DNA of 34,470 nt from Paracoccaceae bacterium (lineage in GTDB: Bacteria > Pseudomonadota > Alphaproteobacteria > Rhodobacterales > Rhodobacteraceae). Positions within the stretch are counted from its first letter, which is position 1, and each line of letters opens with the position of its first letter. The stretch is from the NCBI GenBank assembly GCA_947371955.1, contig CANBRQ010000001.1:72313-106782 (forward strand). Reading direction: 5' to 3'. The translations under genes were made by a program, and so were the position numbers. Shown here one piece after another: positions 1 through 8,650 of the stretch. The notes beneath the pieces are model-generated. The model was not told the origin of the DNA, did no database searches, and was given only the letters and a program-made list of their open reading frames with translations.

Positions 1-150
1 CAAAAACTGCAACGGCCAGGTGAAGTCGAGATGCGAGGCCTGCGCCTTGTCCTTCACCGCCGTGAAGGCAATGAACACGAACGGCACCACGAAGATCACC
101 AGCGCCACCACCGTGGCAATAATCCCGGTCCAATACTGCCGCCGTGTCAT
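1..150 (-). CDS. ABC sugar transporter permease, second subunit (partial)
   Basis: Only the first 50 codons are inside the window; the gene continues past the left edge. It starts with MTRRQYWTGIIA and goes straight into a hydrophobic segment (VVALVIFVVPFVFIAF). That is the first membrane helix expected of a MalG/UgpE-type carbohydrate permease. Its ATG overlaps the stop codon of the preceding permease (ATGA), so the two subunits are probably translationally coupled. The partner genes upstream (permease, binding protein, rhamnosidase) support a sugar importer. The conserved EAA loop lies outside the window and cannot be checked. Confidence 0.8.
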   Translation of the reverse strand, partial: MTRRQYWTGIIATVVALVIFVVPFVFIAFTAVKDKAQASHLDFTWPLQFL

Positions 151-1016
151 AGGTCCACCTCTTTGCGGTTGAACCACCAGGTCAGCGGCAGGATGATCGT
201 GGCGATCAGCACGAACAGAATGACATTCCCCGCCGTCGAAAGCCCATAAAACCCGGCCTGATATTGCTTGTAAATCACACTCGCCAGCACGTCAGACGAA
301 AACCCCGGCCCGCCCTTCGTCATCGCCCAAATGAGGTCGAACGACCGCAGCCCCCCAATCAGCGACAGCGTAATCACCGTCACCGTCGCAGGCTGCACCA
401 AAGGCACCGTCACGCGCCAGAACTGCTGCACCCGCGTCGCCCCATCAATCCGCGCCGCCTCGTAGTAGTCCGGCGAAATCGCCGCCAGCCCCGCGATATA
501 GATCAGCGTGGCCAGCCCGACACCCTTCCACAAATCGACCAAAGCCACGGAATACAGCGCCAAAGACGCATCCGTCAGCCAGCCCGGCCCATGCAGCCCA
601 ATCGCCGCCAGCCCCACATTGAACAGCCCCTTGGTCGGATGCATCAGCACCGTAAAGGTAATCCCCACCCCAATCGTCGACACCAGCACCGGAAAGAACA
701 CCACCGTCCTCAGGAAGCTTTGCCCCCAAATTCCGCTTGTCAGCAGCACCGCCAACAGCAACCCGAACACCGTCTTGGTGGCCGAAGTCAGCACGGCGTA
801 GATCACCGTATTCATCAGACCCAAGGTCAGGTTCTGCTCCGAGAAAAACTGCCGGAAATTGTCCAGCCCGATATAACTCGCCGTATAAAGGTCCCACCGT
901 GTCAGGCTGAACCACAGGCTCGCCACCGTCGGCACCAGAAACAGCGTGACGAACACCACCGCCGCCGGCAGCACGAACCAATAGGGATAGGGCGATCTTT
1001 GCACGGGGCACCTCAT
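147..1016 (-). CDS. ABC sugar transporter permease, first subunit (MalF/UgpA type)
   Basis: 289 aa inner-membrane permease with about six hydrophobic segments. The first is at residues 12-32 (WFVLPAAVVFVTLFLVP). The C-terminal half has a recognisable permease EAA loop (YYEAARIDGATRVQQFWRVT, then PLVQPA), which contacts the ATPase. It is typical of carbohydrate-uptake family 1 permeases. Start choice: the ATG at 1016 has no clear Shine-Dalgarno sequence. A GTG four codons in (1004) is preceded by GAGG at a 6-base gap and may be the true start. It follows the binding-protein gene and overlaps the next permease by four bases. The substrate is inferred to be a rhamnose-containing sugar from the adjacent GH78 enzyme. 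No ATPase subunit is visible in the window. Confidence 0.9.
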   Translation of the reverse strand: MRCPVQRSPYPYWFVLPAAVVFVTLFLVPTVASLWFSLTRWDLYTASYIGLDNFRQFFSEQNLTLGLMNTVIYAVLTSATKTVFGLLLAVLLTSGIWGQSFLRTVVFFPVLVSTIGVGITFTVLMHPTKGLFNVGLAAIGLHGPGWLTDASLALYSVALVDLWKGVGLATLIYIAGLAAISPDYYEAARIDGATRVQQFWRVTVPLVQPATVTVITLSLIGGLRSFDLIWAMTKGGPGFSSDVLASVIYKQYQAGFYGLSTAGNVILFVLIATIILPLTWWFNRKEVDL

Positions 1017-1021
1017 AAACG

Positions 1022-1047
1022 CCCCCGCCCGGTGGATCGGGCGGGGG
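1022..1047 (-). promoter_or_regulatory. Intercistronic GC hairpin between binding-protein and permease genes
   Basis: A perfect 10-bp inverted repeat (CCCCCGCCCG / CGGGCGGGGG) with a 6-base loop lies 22 bases beyond the binding-protein stop and just before the permease start. It has no U-tract. In binding-protein-dependent operons such hairpins commonly protect the upstream mRNA and lower permease expression; that role is inferred here. Confidence 0.65.
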
Positions 1048-1069
1048 AAAGTCTGCCGACTGGGGGAGC

Positions 1070-2344
1070 TTACCAGTTCGGCAGGCCGAGTTGCTTGGCT
1101 TGTTTCTCGACATCCTGGTCATATTGCTTGGCGCCATCGGCGGCCGAGGTGATGCCGGACCCAACCGCCACCGTGATCTGCTCAAGGTTCGGCCCCTTGA
1201 TCGGCGACAGGAACTCCAGCGCCGGAACCGTGCCGCCATCCTTCTGGAAGTAGGGCAGCATGTCGGCAACCGAGGCCGGAACGTCCTTCGGCAACTCGCA
1301 GCCCTTGATCAGGTAAGGCCCGGTTGCGCCATTGGCCCCGATCATCAGGTTGCACCCATCAACGCTGCCCGCGAAGTCGACAAAGGCCTTGGCAGCGTCC
1401 AGATTGGCGGACTTGGCGGGAACGTACAGTGCAGCAGGCATCCAGACGGTCAGCCCGTTGTGTGCCGCATCATCGCCCGGCTGGGCGAAGAAACCCACAT
1501 CGTTCAGATTGTCCGGCTCGTTCTGCTTCACGCTGCCAATGCCAAAGGTCAGCATCGGATAGTGTGCCGCCTCACCCGTCGCCACCATCTTCATGCCGTC
1601 ATCGAACTTGGCAGCACCAAAGTCGGGGTTCAGATAGCCCGCCTTGAACACATCCTCCAGATGCTGGAAGCCTGCCATCGCCGCCGGAGTTGTCGCGTAC
1701 TTGGCCTTGTTGCCGGTGTAATCGGCGGCAAATCCCGGCACGACCTGCGCCACGTTGTAGAAGTCAGACAGAACGAACAGCTGGCTCGACCAAGTGTCGC
1801 CGTAAGTCTGCGCCACCGGCACTTTGCCAGCAGCCTTGATCTTCTCATTGTTGGCCATGAACTCGGCCCAAGTTGTCGGTACTTTCAGGCCCAGATCGGC
1901 GTAGATCTTCTTGTTGTAGTAAATCCCGCCGCCCATCGCCGCGCCAAACGGCACGCCCCGCACCACGCCATCGGTGCCGGTGACCACGGTCTTGAAGCTG
2001 TCCAGAATGCCCGCCTGCGAGGCCAGACCCGACAGGTCCGCCAAAGTGTCCGTCGGCTTCAGCGCCTGAAACAACGAGCCGGAGTTATAGTCGAACACAT
2101 CCGCCATCTCGCCCGTCGCCAGACGGGTCTTGATCAGGTTGTCGCCATCGGCCCCACCCGGACGCTGCTCGATGTCAAAGGTCACGTCGGGATGTGCGGC
2201 CGTATAGGCCTTGGTCAGCGCATTCATCGAGGCGATCGTCTCGGGGTTGTTGTCGATCAGGACGCTCAACACCGTGTCGGCTTGGGCAAGGCCCGAAACC
2301 ATAACGAAGGCGCTGAACAGGGCCGCACTTGGGATAAGCTTCAT
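1070..2344 (-). CDS. Extracellular sugar-binding protein of an ABC transporter
   Basis: 424 aa family 1 solute-binding protein. It has a Sec signal peptide (MKLIPSAALFSAFVMVSGLAQA) with likely cleavage before DTVLSVL. No lipobox Cys is present, so it is probably free in the periplasm. The body shows the usual landmarks: an early segment with PETIASMNALTKAY, the GVPFGAAMGGGIYYNKKIY region with an aromatic ligand-contact stretch, and VPTTWAEFMANNEKIKAAGK. GGAGGA lies nine bases before the ATG. It sits between the rhamnosidase and permease genes and has a hairpin on each side, which fits higher expression than its neighbours. The sugar ligand is not determinable from sequence; a rhamnoside is the contextual guess. 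Confidence 0.9.
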   Translation of the reverse strand: MKLIPSAALFSAFVMVSGLAQADTVLSVLIDNNPETIASMNALTKAYTAAHPDVTFDIEQRPGGADGDNLIKTRLATGEMADVFDYNSGSLFQALKPTDTLADLSGLASQAGILDSFKTVVTGTDGVVRGVPFGAAMGGGIYYNKKIYADLGLKVPTTWAEFMANNEKIKAAGKVPVAQTYGDTWSSQLFVLSDFYNVAQVVPGFAADYTGNKAKYATTPAAMAGFQHLEDVFKAGYLNPDFGAAKFDDGMKMVATGEAAHYPMLTFGIGSVKQNEPDNLNDVGFFAQPGDDAAHNGLTVWMPAALYVPAKSANLDAAKAFVDFAGSVDGCNLMIGANGATGPYLIKGCELPKDVPASVADMLPYFQKDGGTVPALEFLSPIKGPNLEQITVAVGSGITSAADGAKQYDQDVEKQAKQLGLPNW

Positions 2345-2377
2345 GGTCGTGTCTCCTCCACTGAACCAGTTTCCGGT

Positions 2378-2400
2378 CCGAGGGGGTTGATCCCCCCCGG
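2378..2400 (-). promoter_or_regulatory. Intercistronic hairpin upstream of binding-protein gene
   Basis: CCGAGGGGG and CCCCCCCGG fold around TTGAT with one A/C mismatch. The hairpin lies in the 69-base gap between the rhamnosidase stop and the binding-protein start. It has no T-run, so it is more likely a processing or stability element than a terminator. Function is inferred. Confidence 0.45.
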
Positions 2401-2413
2401 CAATGTCTTCGCG

Positions 2414-4741
2414 TCAAACGCGGAAGGTAATCTCATGCGCGCCCGACCCAAGGGTCAGACCGCCGGCTGGAATATCAACGGCTTGGCCGCCAACGGTGAC
2501 CGCATGGTGCGCCGGGTTCCGCACCAGCCGCCCGACGCAGCCTTGCGGCAGGCTGACCTTGTACGTGACCTTGTCACCCTCAAGGCTCCACCCCGCATCA
2601 ATCCGCCCGTGGCGGCAGTCATGCCAGATCGCCACCGGCGACAGCGCCGGCAGGATCAGCGGGTCCAGCGTCACCACATCAAACCCCGGAGCCTCGGCCA
2701 CCGGAGCCACCCCCGCCACCCCTTCAAACAACCACTGACACACCGCGCCATAGGCGTAGTGGTTGTAGCTGTTCATATCCGGGTCGTAGATCGTGCCATC
2801 CTCACCCAAGGCATCCCACCGTTCCCAGATGGACGTGGCCCCACGCTCGACCTGATAGAGCCACCCCGGAACCTTGCGGTTCAGGAAGATCTTCTCTGCC
2901 AGATCGGCCATGCCATGCAGCGTCAGCGCAGGCAGCAGGGCAGGGGTCCCGATAAACCCGGTGCCAATCAGCCCATCCGCATCCTCGACCACCTGCCGGA
3001 AATAGCGCTTGCCCGCCTCGTAATACTCATCCGGCACCAGCCCATACAGGAAGGCCAGTGACCACGAGGTCATGTCGTTATGCGCGATCCGGCCCGAGGG
3101 TGAGAAATACTCATGGCTAAACGCCGCCTTGATCTCATCCGCCCGCACAGCCAACCGCTGCGCCTCATCCGTCTCGCCAATCACCAGCGCCACTTTCCGG
3201 GCGAGATCGGTGGAGATGAAATGGTACAAGGTCGCGGCACAATCATCGGCAATCGTGGGCCGGGGCTTGCGATTATCCCCCACCGGCTGCAACCAATCCC
3301 CAAACGTGAACCCATGCGCGCCCCACAAGGCCGGCGGCCGCACGATCGGCCCGTTGGAAATCCCCCACAGATAGCCCAGCCACTTCAGCATCGCCGGGAA
3401 TGTCTCCTTCAACACCCCGACATCGCCATATTGCAGGTACAACTGCCACGGCATCACCGTGATCACATCGCCCCAACCGGTCGAGCCAGCCCACTCCCCC
3501 CGCCCCGGCACCGGATGCAACCGTGTCGGGTCCGGAGAGAAGTGCGGCACCGCCCCGTCGGGCCGCTGATCCGCCATCACATCGCGCAAATATTTCTTCA
3601 GGAAACGTTCCGAATCCGCCAGCCAGCACGCCGTGCCCGCAAAGACCTGCGCATCCCCGGTCCACCCAAGCCGCTCATCGCGCTGCGGGCAATCGGTCGG
3701 CACCTCGATGAAGTTCGACCGCTGCGACCAGATCGTGTTCAGCACCAGCCGATTGACCGCCGGCACACCACAAGTAAACCCGCCCGCCTGCACCGGCACC
3801 GAGGAGATCGGCACCAGTTCAATCGCCGTCACCTTGGCAGCCCCGGTCACCGTCACGCGGGCATAGCGACACCCCATGAAGGTGAACAACGGCGCATAAG
3901 TCTCTACCCCACCCTTGGTCGTATAGATCACCTCCGCCCGGGCCGAGCGATAGTTCCGGTTGTCAAACGCCTTGTTGGGCCCCAGCACTTCCGAGTGCTG
4001 CACCCGCACCACCGCCCCAGCTTCGCCTTCGACCGTGAAGCGCACATAGGCCCCGCAGTTCTGGCCGAAGTCATAGACCGTGGCATCGCCATCGGCCCAG
4101 CTTTCCAGCACGGGCAGGGCCGCCAGTTCCTTCACCGCCCTCGTCTCATGCGGCACCAGAAGGTCCAGATCAAAGGCCAAGGCCTCGACCCCCGCCGAGT
4201 CCTTCACCGCGACGCGCGCATCATAATCCTCGCCCCAGTAAATCCCGCTCTTGGTGATCGGCAGCAGGCCTGAAACCCAGCTTTCATCCGTTGCGAGCAG
4301 GATGCCGCCCGCCTCAACCTCCGCCAAAGCGCCAATCCGGTCGCCGTAGCAATTGTAGATCGGCGCCTGCGCCCACATCAACTGGCTGCGCCACCAGCCA
4401 TCGGCCAGCCAGATCTCGATCCGGTTGGCGCCGACTTGCAAAAGATCAGCAATCTCATAGCTTTGATAGGCGATCCGGTCATCATAGTTGGTCCAGCCCG
4501 GCGTTAGCAGATCATTTCCCACCCGCACGCCATTGACGAACGCCCGATACAATCCCTGCGCCGTGATATGCAGAACCGCCGTCGCAGGCACCGTCTCCAG
4601 CGTGAAATCCTTGGCGACAAAGCTGGCTTGCGTGCCCACGCCCTTGTCGGCCAAGGGCGCAATCATCCGGCCGGTCCAGCCGCGCGCAGAGTGCAAGTTC
4701 CCACCCGCAGACTCACTGCGGTTCAGCCCATCAAGGCTCAT
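2414..4741 (-). CDS. Alpha-L-rhamnosidase, glycoside hydrolase family 78
   Basis: About 775 aa. The N-terminal half is a beta-sandwich carbohydrate-binding part (FVNGVRVGNDLLTPGWTNYD, then ANRIEIWLADGWWRSQL). The centre carries the family signature CPQRDERLGWTGDAQ in the (alpha/alpha)6 barrel; its acidic residues match the catalytic region of GH78 inverting enzymes. The C-terminal part has the expected MNSYNHYAYGAV segment and a closing beta domain. The start at 4741 (MSLDGLNRSE) is preferred over an ATG 60 bases upstream because GGAGGAGA lies just before it. No signal peptide is evident, so it probably acts in the cytoplasm on imported rhamnosides. It is the first gene of the minus-strand operon, facing the LacI regulator. 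Confidence 0.9.
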   Translation of the reverse strand: MSLDGLNRSESAGGNLHSARGWTGRMIAPLADKGVGTQASFVAKDFTLETVPATAVLHITAQGLYRAFVNGVRVGNDLLTPGWTNYDDRIAYQSYEIADLLQVGANRIEIWLADGWWRSQLMWAQAPIYNCYGDRIGALAEVEAGGILLATDESWVSGLLPITKSGIYWGEDYDARVAVKDSAGVEALAFDLDLLVPHETRAVKELAALPVLESWADGDATVYDFGQNCGAYVRFTVEGEAGAVVRVQHSEVLGPNKAFDNRNYRSARAEVIYTTKGGVETYAPLFTFMGCRYARVTVTGAAKVTAIELVPISSVPVQAGGFTCGVPAVNRLVLNTIWSQRSNFIEVPTDCPQRDERLGWTGDAQVFAGTACWLADSERFLKKYLRDVMADQRPDGAVPHFSPDPTRLHPVPGRGEWAGSTGWGDVITVMPWQLYLQYGDVGVLKETFPAMLKWLGYLWGISNGPIVRPPALWGAHGFTFGDWLQPVGDNRKPRPTIADDCAATLYHFISTDLARKVALVIGETDEAQRLAVRADEIKAAFSHEYFSPSGRIAHNDMTSWSLAFLYGLVPDEYYEAGKRYFRQVVEDADGLIGTGFIGTPALLPALTLHGMADLAEKIFLNRKVPGWLYQVERGATSIWERWDALGEDGTIYDPDMNSYNHYAYGAVCQWLFEGVAGVAPVAEAPGFDVVTLDPLILPALSPVAIWHDCRHGRIDAGWSLEGDKVTYKVSLPQGCVGRLVRNPAHHAVTVGGQAVDIPAGGLTLGSGAHEITFRV

Positions 4742-4802
4742 CTGACGTCTCCTCCCACGGGTGCGCAGCCCTCGACTCACATCGTCCGCGATTCTGTGCA
4801 CC

Positions 4803-4823
4803 GTTCTACGTAGAACATTCTAC
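4803..4823. promoter_or_regulatory. Two overlapping palindromic operators for the adjacent LacI repressor
   Basis: GTTCTACGTAGAAC (4803-4816) is a perfect 14-bp palindrome with a central CG, the usual shape of LacI-family operators. It shares its right half with a second palindrome, GTAGAA-CA-TTCTAC (4810-4823). The GTAGAA half-site therefore occurs three times in alternating orientation. The site lies between the divergent rhamnosidase and repressor genes and would block the minus-strand operon. Binding by this repressor is inferred. Confidence 0.7.
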
Positions 4824-4830
4824 AGCTTAA

Positions 4831-4860
4831 CTTGCAGTGCAAGCATTTTTTGAATACCCT
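4831..4860 (+). promoter_or_regulatory. Possible promoter of the LacI regulator, with a third palindrome
   Basis: TTGCAG (4832-4837), 17 bases, then TACCCT (4855-4860) could be a weak sigma-70 promoter for the repressor gene. The -35 box lies inside a 13-bp palindrome, CTTGCA-G-TGCAAG (4831-4843), which may be another regulator site. The -10 match is poor. Confidence 0.3.
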
Positions 4861-4881
4861 CGGCAAAAGCAGGGTCAGGAC

Positions 4882-5901
4882 ATGAACGAAGCCAAACCGC
4901 CGCCCCAACGCGTGACCATCCGCACGGTGGCCGAAGATGCCGGCGTTTCCGTGGCCGCCGTCTCGAAAGTCATGCGCAACGCCTACGGGGTCAGCGAAGC
5001 CCTGCGCCAGAACGTGCTGGAATCCATCGAACGCCTGAACTACCGCCCGTCCAACGCGGCGCGGGGCATGCGCGGCCAGACCTATACGCTGGGCGTCGTG
5101 CTGGTGGGCATCGACAACCCCTTCCTGCCGCAGGTCTTTGCCGGCATCGCCTCGGTCGCCAATGCGGCGGGGTACAAAATTCTGATGGGGGTCGGCGCGG
5201 CCCATATGCCGATGGAAGCCAGCCTGATCGAGCAGATGATCGACAGCCACATGGACGGCATCGTTATGATCGCCGCCCAACTTTCCGGCAAACTGATGGA
5301 GAAATACGCCCGCCAGATCCCCATCGCCGTCATCGGCCACCACGAACCGCTGGCCCAGACCTTCGACACCGTGAACGCCAATGACAGCCATGGCGCCAAG
5401 CTGGCGGTCCGCGCCCTCGTGGCCAAAGGCTACCGCGACATCGGCATGGTCTCACTCGGGCCGCACCGTCCGCATGATCATTACGACGTGGCCCCCCAAC
5501 GCGAGATCGGCTTTGCCTCAGCCATCGCCGAGGCCGGTCTGGGCGCGCCGAAAATCTTCCGCTTCGACAATCTGGACGACGCCCGTCTTGGCAAGATCAC
5601 GACCTTCCTTGCCGGCCCCGACCGCCCCCGCGCGCTGTTTGTCTGGTCAGACCTCGACGGCATCCCGATCCTGAATGCCGCCCGCCAGATGGGCCTGCGC
5701 GTTCCCGAGGACCTGGCCCTGATCGCCTATGATAACTCGCCGGTGGCCGCCTTGCCCCTGATCGACCTAGCCAGCATGGACCAATCGGGCACCCGTCTTG
5801 GCCAACTGGCGACCGAGGCGCTCTTGTCGCGCATCGGTGGGCGCAAAGAGGCCCAGCATGTCCTGATCGACCCCAGCCTGACCATTCGCTCCAGCTTCTA
5901 A
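4882..5901 (+). CDS. LacI-family transcriptional repressor of the rhamnoside locus
   Basis: 339 aa. It has an N-terminal LacI helix-turn-helix (TIRTVAEDAGVSVAAVSKVM, roughly residues 12-31) and hinge helix (YRPSNAARGMRG). A periplasmic-binding-protein-like effector domain follows (LGVVLVGIDNPFLPQVFAGI; DGIVMIAA; FVWSDLDGIPILNAARQMG; IAYDNSPVAALPLIDLAS). The start at 4882 is chosen because AGGG lies seven bases upstream and the protein then begins at the normal distance before the HTH; an upstream start would add 15 unrelated residues. It is divergent from the rhamnosidase/ABC operon, with palindromes between them, so it is probably the local sugar-responsive repressor. The inducer is unknown. 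Confidence 0.9.
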   Translation: MNEAKPPPQRVTIRTVAEDAGVSVAAVSKVMRNAYGVSEALRQNVLESIERLNYRPSNAARGMRGQTYTLGVVLVGIDNPFLPQVFAGIASVANAAGYKILMGVGAAHMPMEASLIEQMIDSHMDGIVMIAAQLSGKLMEKYARQIPIAVIGHHEPLAQTFDTVNANDSHGAKLAVRALVAKGYRDIGMVSLGPHRPHDHYDVAPQREIGFASAIAEAGLGAPKIFRFDNLDDARLGKITTFLAGPDRPRALFVWSDLDGIPILNAARQMGLRVPEDLALIAYDNSPVAALPLIDLASMDQSGTRLGQLATEALLSRIGGRKEAQHVLIDPSLTIRSSF

Positions 5902-5969
5902 CCCAGCTCAATTCCCTTCCCTGCGGAAATCGGCTAGACCGGGCCAAACCCATCGAACGGACCCCGACA

Positions 5970-6584
5970 TTGGCCAATTTCCTGCACAAGAATGATCTGC
6001 CTGACGGGCTGAAGCTGGGCCCCATTGTCGCCATCGACACCGAGACCATGGGCCTTGACCCCCGCCGCGACTGGCTTTGTGTCGTGCAGCTGTCGTCCGG
6101 CGACGGCCACGCCCATCTGGTGCAGATCACCAAGGGCCAGACCTCGGCCCCCAATCTGGAACGCCTGCTGACCGACCCCAACACGCTGAAACTGTTCCAT
6201 TTCGGCCGCTTCGACATCGCCATGATGCAGCAGGCTTTCGGTGTCCGCACCGCCCCCGTCTGGTGCACCAAGATCGCCGCGAAGCTGATCCGCACCTTCA
6301 CCGACCGCCACGGCCTGAAATACCTGCTGCAGGAACTCGTCGGCGTCGACGTCTCGAAAGCCCAGCAAACCTCCGACTGGGGCCAAGCCACCCTGACCGA
6401 GGCGCAGAAAGACTACGCTGCCTCTGACGTCCTCTACCTGCACCGCCTGAAAGACGCGCTGGAGGCGATCCTGATCCGCGAAGACCGGCTGGAACTGGCG
6501 CAACGCTGCTTCGATTTCCTGCCCACGCGCGCCGAACTTGATCTGCTCGGCTGGGAAGAGCCCAATGACCTCTTCCACCACTGA
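5970..6584 (+). CDS. rnd: Short RNase D-type 3'-5' exonuclease
   Basis: 204 aa DEDD-superfamily exonuclease. Exo I is IDTETMGLD (Asp23, Glu25); Exo II is LKLFHFGRFDIAMM; Exo III is the DEDDy form, YAASDVLYLHRL. Classic E. coli RNase D is about 375 aa and carries HRDC domains. This form consists of the nuclease domain only, a length I recall as usual in this bacterial family. The start is TTG with no good ribosome-binding site, and no in-frame ATG fits better. The end overlaps the kdsD start, so the two are probably co-transcribed. Expected role: trimming of stable-RNA 3' ends. Confidence 0.85.
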   Translation: MANFLHKNDLPDGLKLGPIVAIDTETMGLDPRRDWLCVVQLSSGDGHAHLVQITKGQTSAPNLERLLTDPNTLKLFHFGRFDIAMMQQAFGVRTAPVWCTKIAAKLIRTFTDRHGLKYLLQELVGVDVSKAQQTSDWGQATLTEAQKDYAASDVLYLHRLKDALEAILIREDRLELAQRCFDFLPTRAELDLLGWEEPNDLFHH

Positions 6585-7545
6585 CATGGGTACTGACCCC
6601 CTCTCCACCGGCAAACGAGTCGTAGCGCGCGAGGCCGAGGCGCTGACCATCCTCGCCGGGGCGCTGAACGGCACCTTTACGCAAGCCGTCGACCTGATCC
6701 TCGCCTCCAAAGGCCGGGTGATCGTGTCGGGCATGGGCAAATCGGGCCACATCGCCCGCAAGATCGCCGCCACCTTTGCCTCCACCGGCACGCCCGCGCT
6801 GTTTGTCCATCCCGCGGAAGCCAGCCACGGCGACCTTGGCATGGTGATGCAAGGCGACGTCGTGCTGGTCCTGTCCAACTCGGGCGAGACGTCCGAACTG
6901 GCGGACATCATCGCCCACACGCGTCGTTTCGAGATCCCCCTGATCGGCGTCGCCAGTCGCCCGGACTCCACCCTCCTGCGGACCGCCGACGTGGCAATCC
7001 TGCTGCCCGACGCCCCCGAGGCCTGCGAGACCGGCATCGTCCCCACCACCTCCACCACCATGACGCTCGCGCTTGGTGACGCGCTGGCCATCGCCCTGAT
7101 GGAACACCGCTCCTTCACGCCCGAACATTTCCGCATCTTCCACCCCGGCGGCAAGCTGGGTGCCAAGCTGCTGAAGGTGCGCGACCTGATGCACACCGAC
7201 CTGCCGCTGATCGAGGCCTCGCGCCCGATGTCCGAAGCCCTGCTGGCCATCTCGCGCCACGGTTACGGCGTCGTGGGCATCACATCCCCGGATGGCGCGC
7301 TGCAAGGCATCATCACCGACGGAGACTTGCGGCGGCATATGGAGGGGCTTCTTTCCTACACTGCCGAGCAGGTGATGACCCGCAACCCCCGCACCGTTCG
7401 CCCCGACGCACTGGCCGAGGTGGCTCTGGCCGCGATGAACGACCGCAAGATCACCTGCCTGTTCGTCAAGGACGGCCCCGAACCCGATCTTCCCGCCGAG
7501 GGCATTTTGCACATCCATGACCTGCTGCGCGCCGGAGTGGTGTGA
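6565..7545 (+). CDS. kdsD: Arabinose-5-phosphate isomerase (KpsF/GutQ family)
   Basis: 326 aa. It converts ribulose 5-phosphate to arabinose 5-phosphate, the first step to Kdo for the LPS inner core. An N-terminal SIS domain contains GMGKSGHIARK (about residues 57-67), HPAEASHGDLG and SNSGETSEL. A CBS-domain pair follows from about residue 200 (VRDLMHTDLPLI; VMTRNPRTVRPDALAEVALA). The ATG at 6565 has GGGAAGAG just upstream and overlaps the end of rnd. The stop overlaps the ATG of lptC. Neighbouring lpt genes confirm an LPS role. Confidence 0.93.
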   Translation: MTSSTTDMGTDPLSTGKRVVAREAEALTILAGALNGTFTQAVDLILASKGRVIVSGMGKSGHIARKIAATFASTGTPALFVHPAEASHGDLGMVMQGDVVLVLSNSGETSELADIIAHTRRFEIPLIGVASRPDSTLLRTADVAILLPDAPEACETGIVPTTSTTMTLALGDALAIALMEHRSFTPEHFRIFHPGGKLGAKLLKVRDLMHTDLPLIEASRPMSEALLAISRHGYGVVGITSPDGALQGIITDGDLRRHMEGLLSYTAEQVMTRNPRTVRPDALAEVALAAMNDRKITCLFVKDGPEPDLPAEGILHIHDLLRAGVV

Positions 7546-8162
7546 TGGTGCAGGCCCTGGCGGACAACTTCCATTCCCGCCTGGTCTTCTGGCTGAAGAT
7601 TCTGCTGCCCCTGACCGCCCTTGGCCTTCTGGCGACCCTGTTCCTGTTTGGCCGCACCGTCCGGCCCGAAGATGCCATCCCCTACGCCAGCACCGATATC
7701 GCCGACCGCGTCAAGGAACCCCGCCTGACCTCACCCGCTTTCGCCGGTATGACGAAAGACGGCGCGGCGCTGACCATCAAGGCGGCTGAGGCCAAGCCCG
7801 GCGTGGCAGGCTCCTCGAACGCGGGGTCCGCCACCGACCTTTCCGCCCTGATCGAGATGCCCGGCGGCTCCACCGCCACCGTCACCGCGGGCGCAGGCCG
7901 GATGGATCAGCAGGCCAAACAGGCGATCCTGACCGGTGGCGTGACCCTCGCCTCCTCCACCGGCTACACCATCAAGACAGATGGCATGAGCGTGGCCTTG
8001 GACCAGACCGATGTGACCAGCCTTGGCCCCGTCACCGGCACAGGCCCCGCAGGCACCATAAAGGCCGGCGGCATGCACCTTGGCGCAGAGCCTTCGGGCG
8101 GCTACCTATTGGATTTCACCGGGGGTGTGACGCTGATCTACACCCCCAAAGGAGGTTTGTGA
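7545..8162 (+). CDS. lptC: LPS export ABC transporter periplasmic protein LptC
   Basis: 205 aa. A short cytoplasmic start is followed by one membrane anchor (FWLKILLPLTALGLLATLFL, about residues 14-33) and a periplasmic beta-jellyroll-like part. LptC passes LPS from LptB2FG to LptA. Sequence conservation is weak, as is normal for LptC; the identification rests on length, topology and its place between kdsD and lptA. It overlaps both neighbours (TGATG). Confidence 0.88.
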   Translation: MVQALADNFHSRLVFWLKILLPLTALGLLATLFLFGRTVRPEDAIPYASTDIADRVKEPRLTSPAFAGMTKDGAALTIKAAEAKPGVAGSSNAGSATDLSALIEMPGGSTATVTAGAGRMDQQAKQAILTGGVTLASSTGYTIKTDGMSVALDQTDVTSLGPVTGTGPAGTIKAGGMHLGAEPSGGYLLDFTGGVTLIYTPKGGL

Positions 8163-8650
8163 TGCTGAAAGCCCTTGCGCTCGTCCTGATGCTTCTGCCG
8201 GTTGCGGCGCAGGCGGCAGGCACTGACGTGGCATTCAACGGCCTCAAGACCGACCCGACCCTTCCCGTGCAGGTCACTGCGGATCAGCTTTCCGTCAATC
8301 AGAACGACGGCACGGCGCTGTTCAAGGGCAATGTTGTGGTGACGCAAGGCAGCATGACGCTGGCCGCAGCCACCGTGCAGGTGCAATACGGGCCTGACAA
8401 GAAAACCATCGCCAAGCTGCTCGCCGATGGCGGGGTCAAGCTGGTCGCCGGCACCGACGCCGCCTCCTCGCAAACCGCCGAATACGCGCCCGAAACCGGA
8501 GACCTTCTGCTGACCGGAGACGTGATCCTGACCCAGGGTGCCTCGGCCATCTCTGGCCAGAAACTGACGCTCAGCCTCAAGACCGGACTTGGCACCATGG
8601 ACGGCCGGGTAACGACCACCTTCACCCCCGCGCAACCGAAGAAGAAGTGA
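8162..8650 (+). CDS. lptA: LPS transport periplasmic protein LptA
   Basis: 162 aa. It has a signal peptide ([18 protein letters not shown]) and an OstA/LptA domain starting with [20 protein letters not shown]. The beta-strand rungs ([40 protein letters not shown]) form the periplasmic bridge for LPS. The ATG has GGAGG six bases upstream, located inside the end of lptC. The stop overlaps the lptB start. The basic KKK tail is brief. Confidence 0.93.
   Translation: MLKALALVLMLLPVAAQAAGTDVAFNGLKTDPTLPVQVTADQLSVNQNDGTALFKGNVVVTQGSMTLAAATVQVQYGPDKKTIAKLLADGGVKLVAGTDAASSQTAEYAPETGDLLLTGDVILTQGASAISGQKLTLSLKTGLGTMDGRVTTTFTPAQPKKK

Noticed and set aside
1091-3061. 656-codon open frame opposite the binding-protein and rhamnosidase genes
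   Set aside because: It is antisense to two well-supported genes, has no recognisable domain and is rich in Arg/His/Gln as expected of shadow frames in GC-rich DNA.
5934-7518. Two open frames of over 400 codons opposite rnd and kdsD
   Set aside because: Both oppose genes with clear catalytic motifs; composition is low-complexity and typical of antisense frames.
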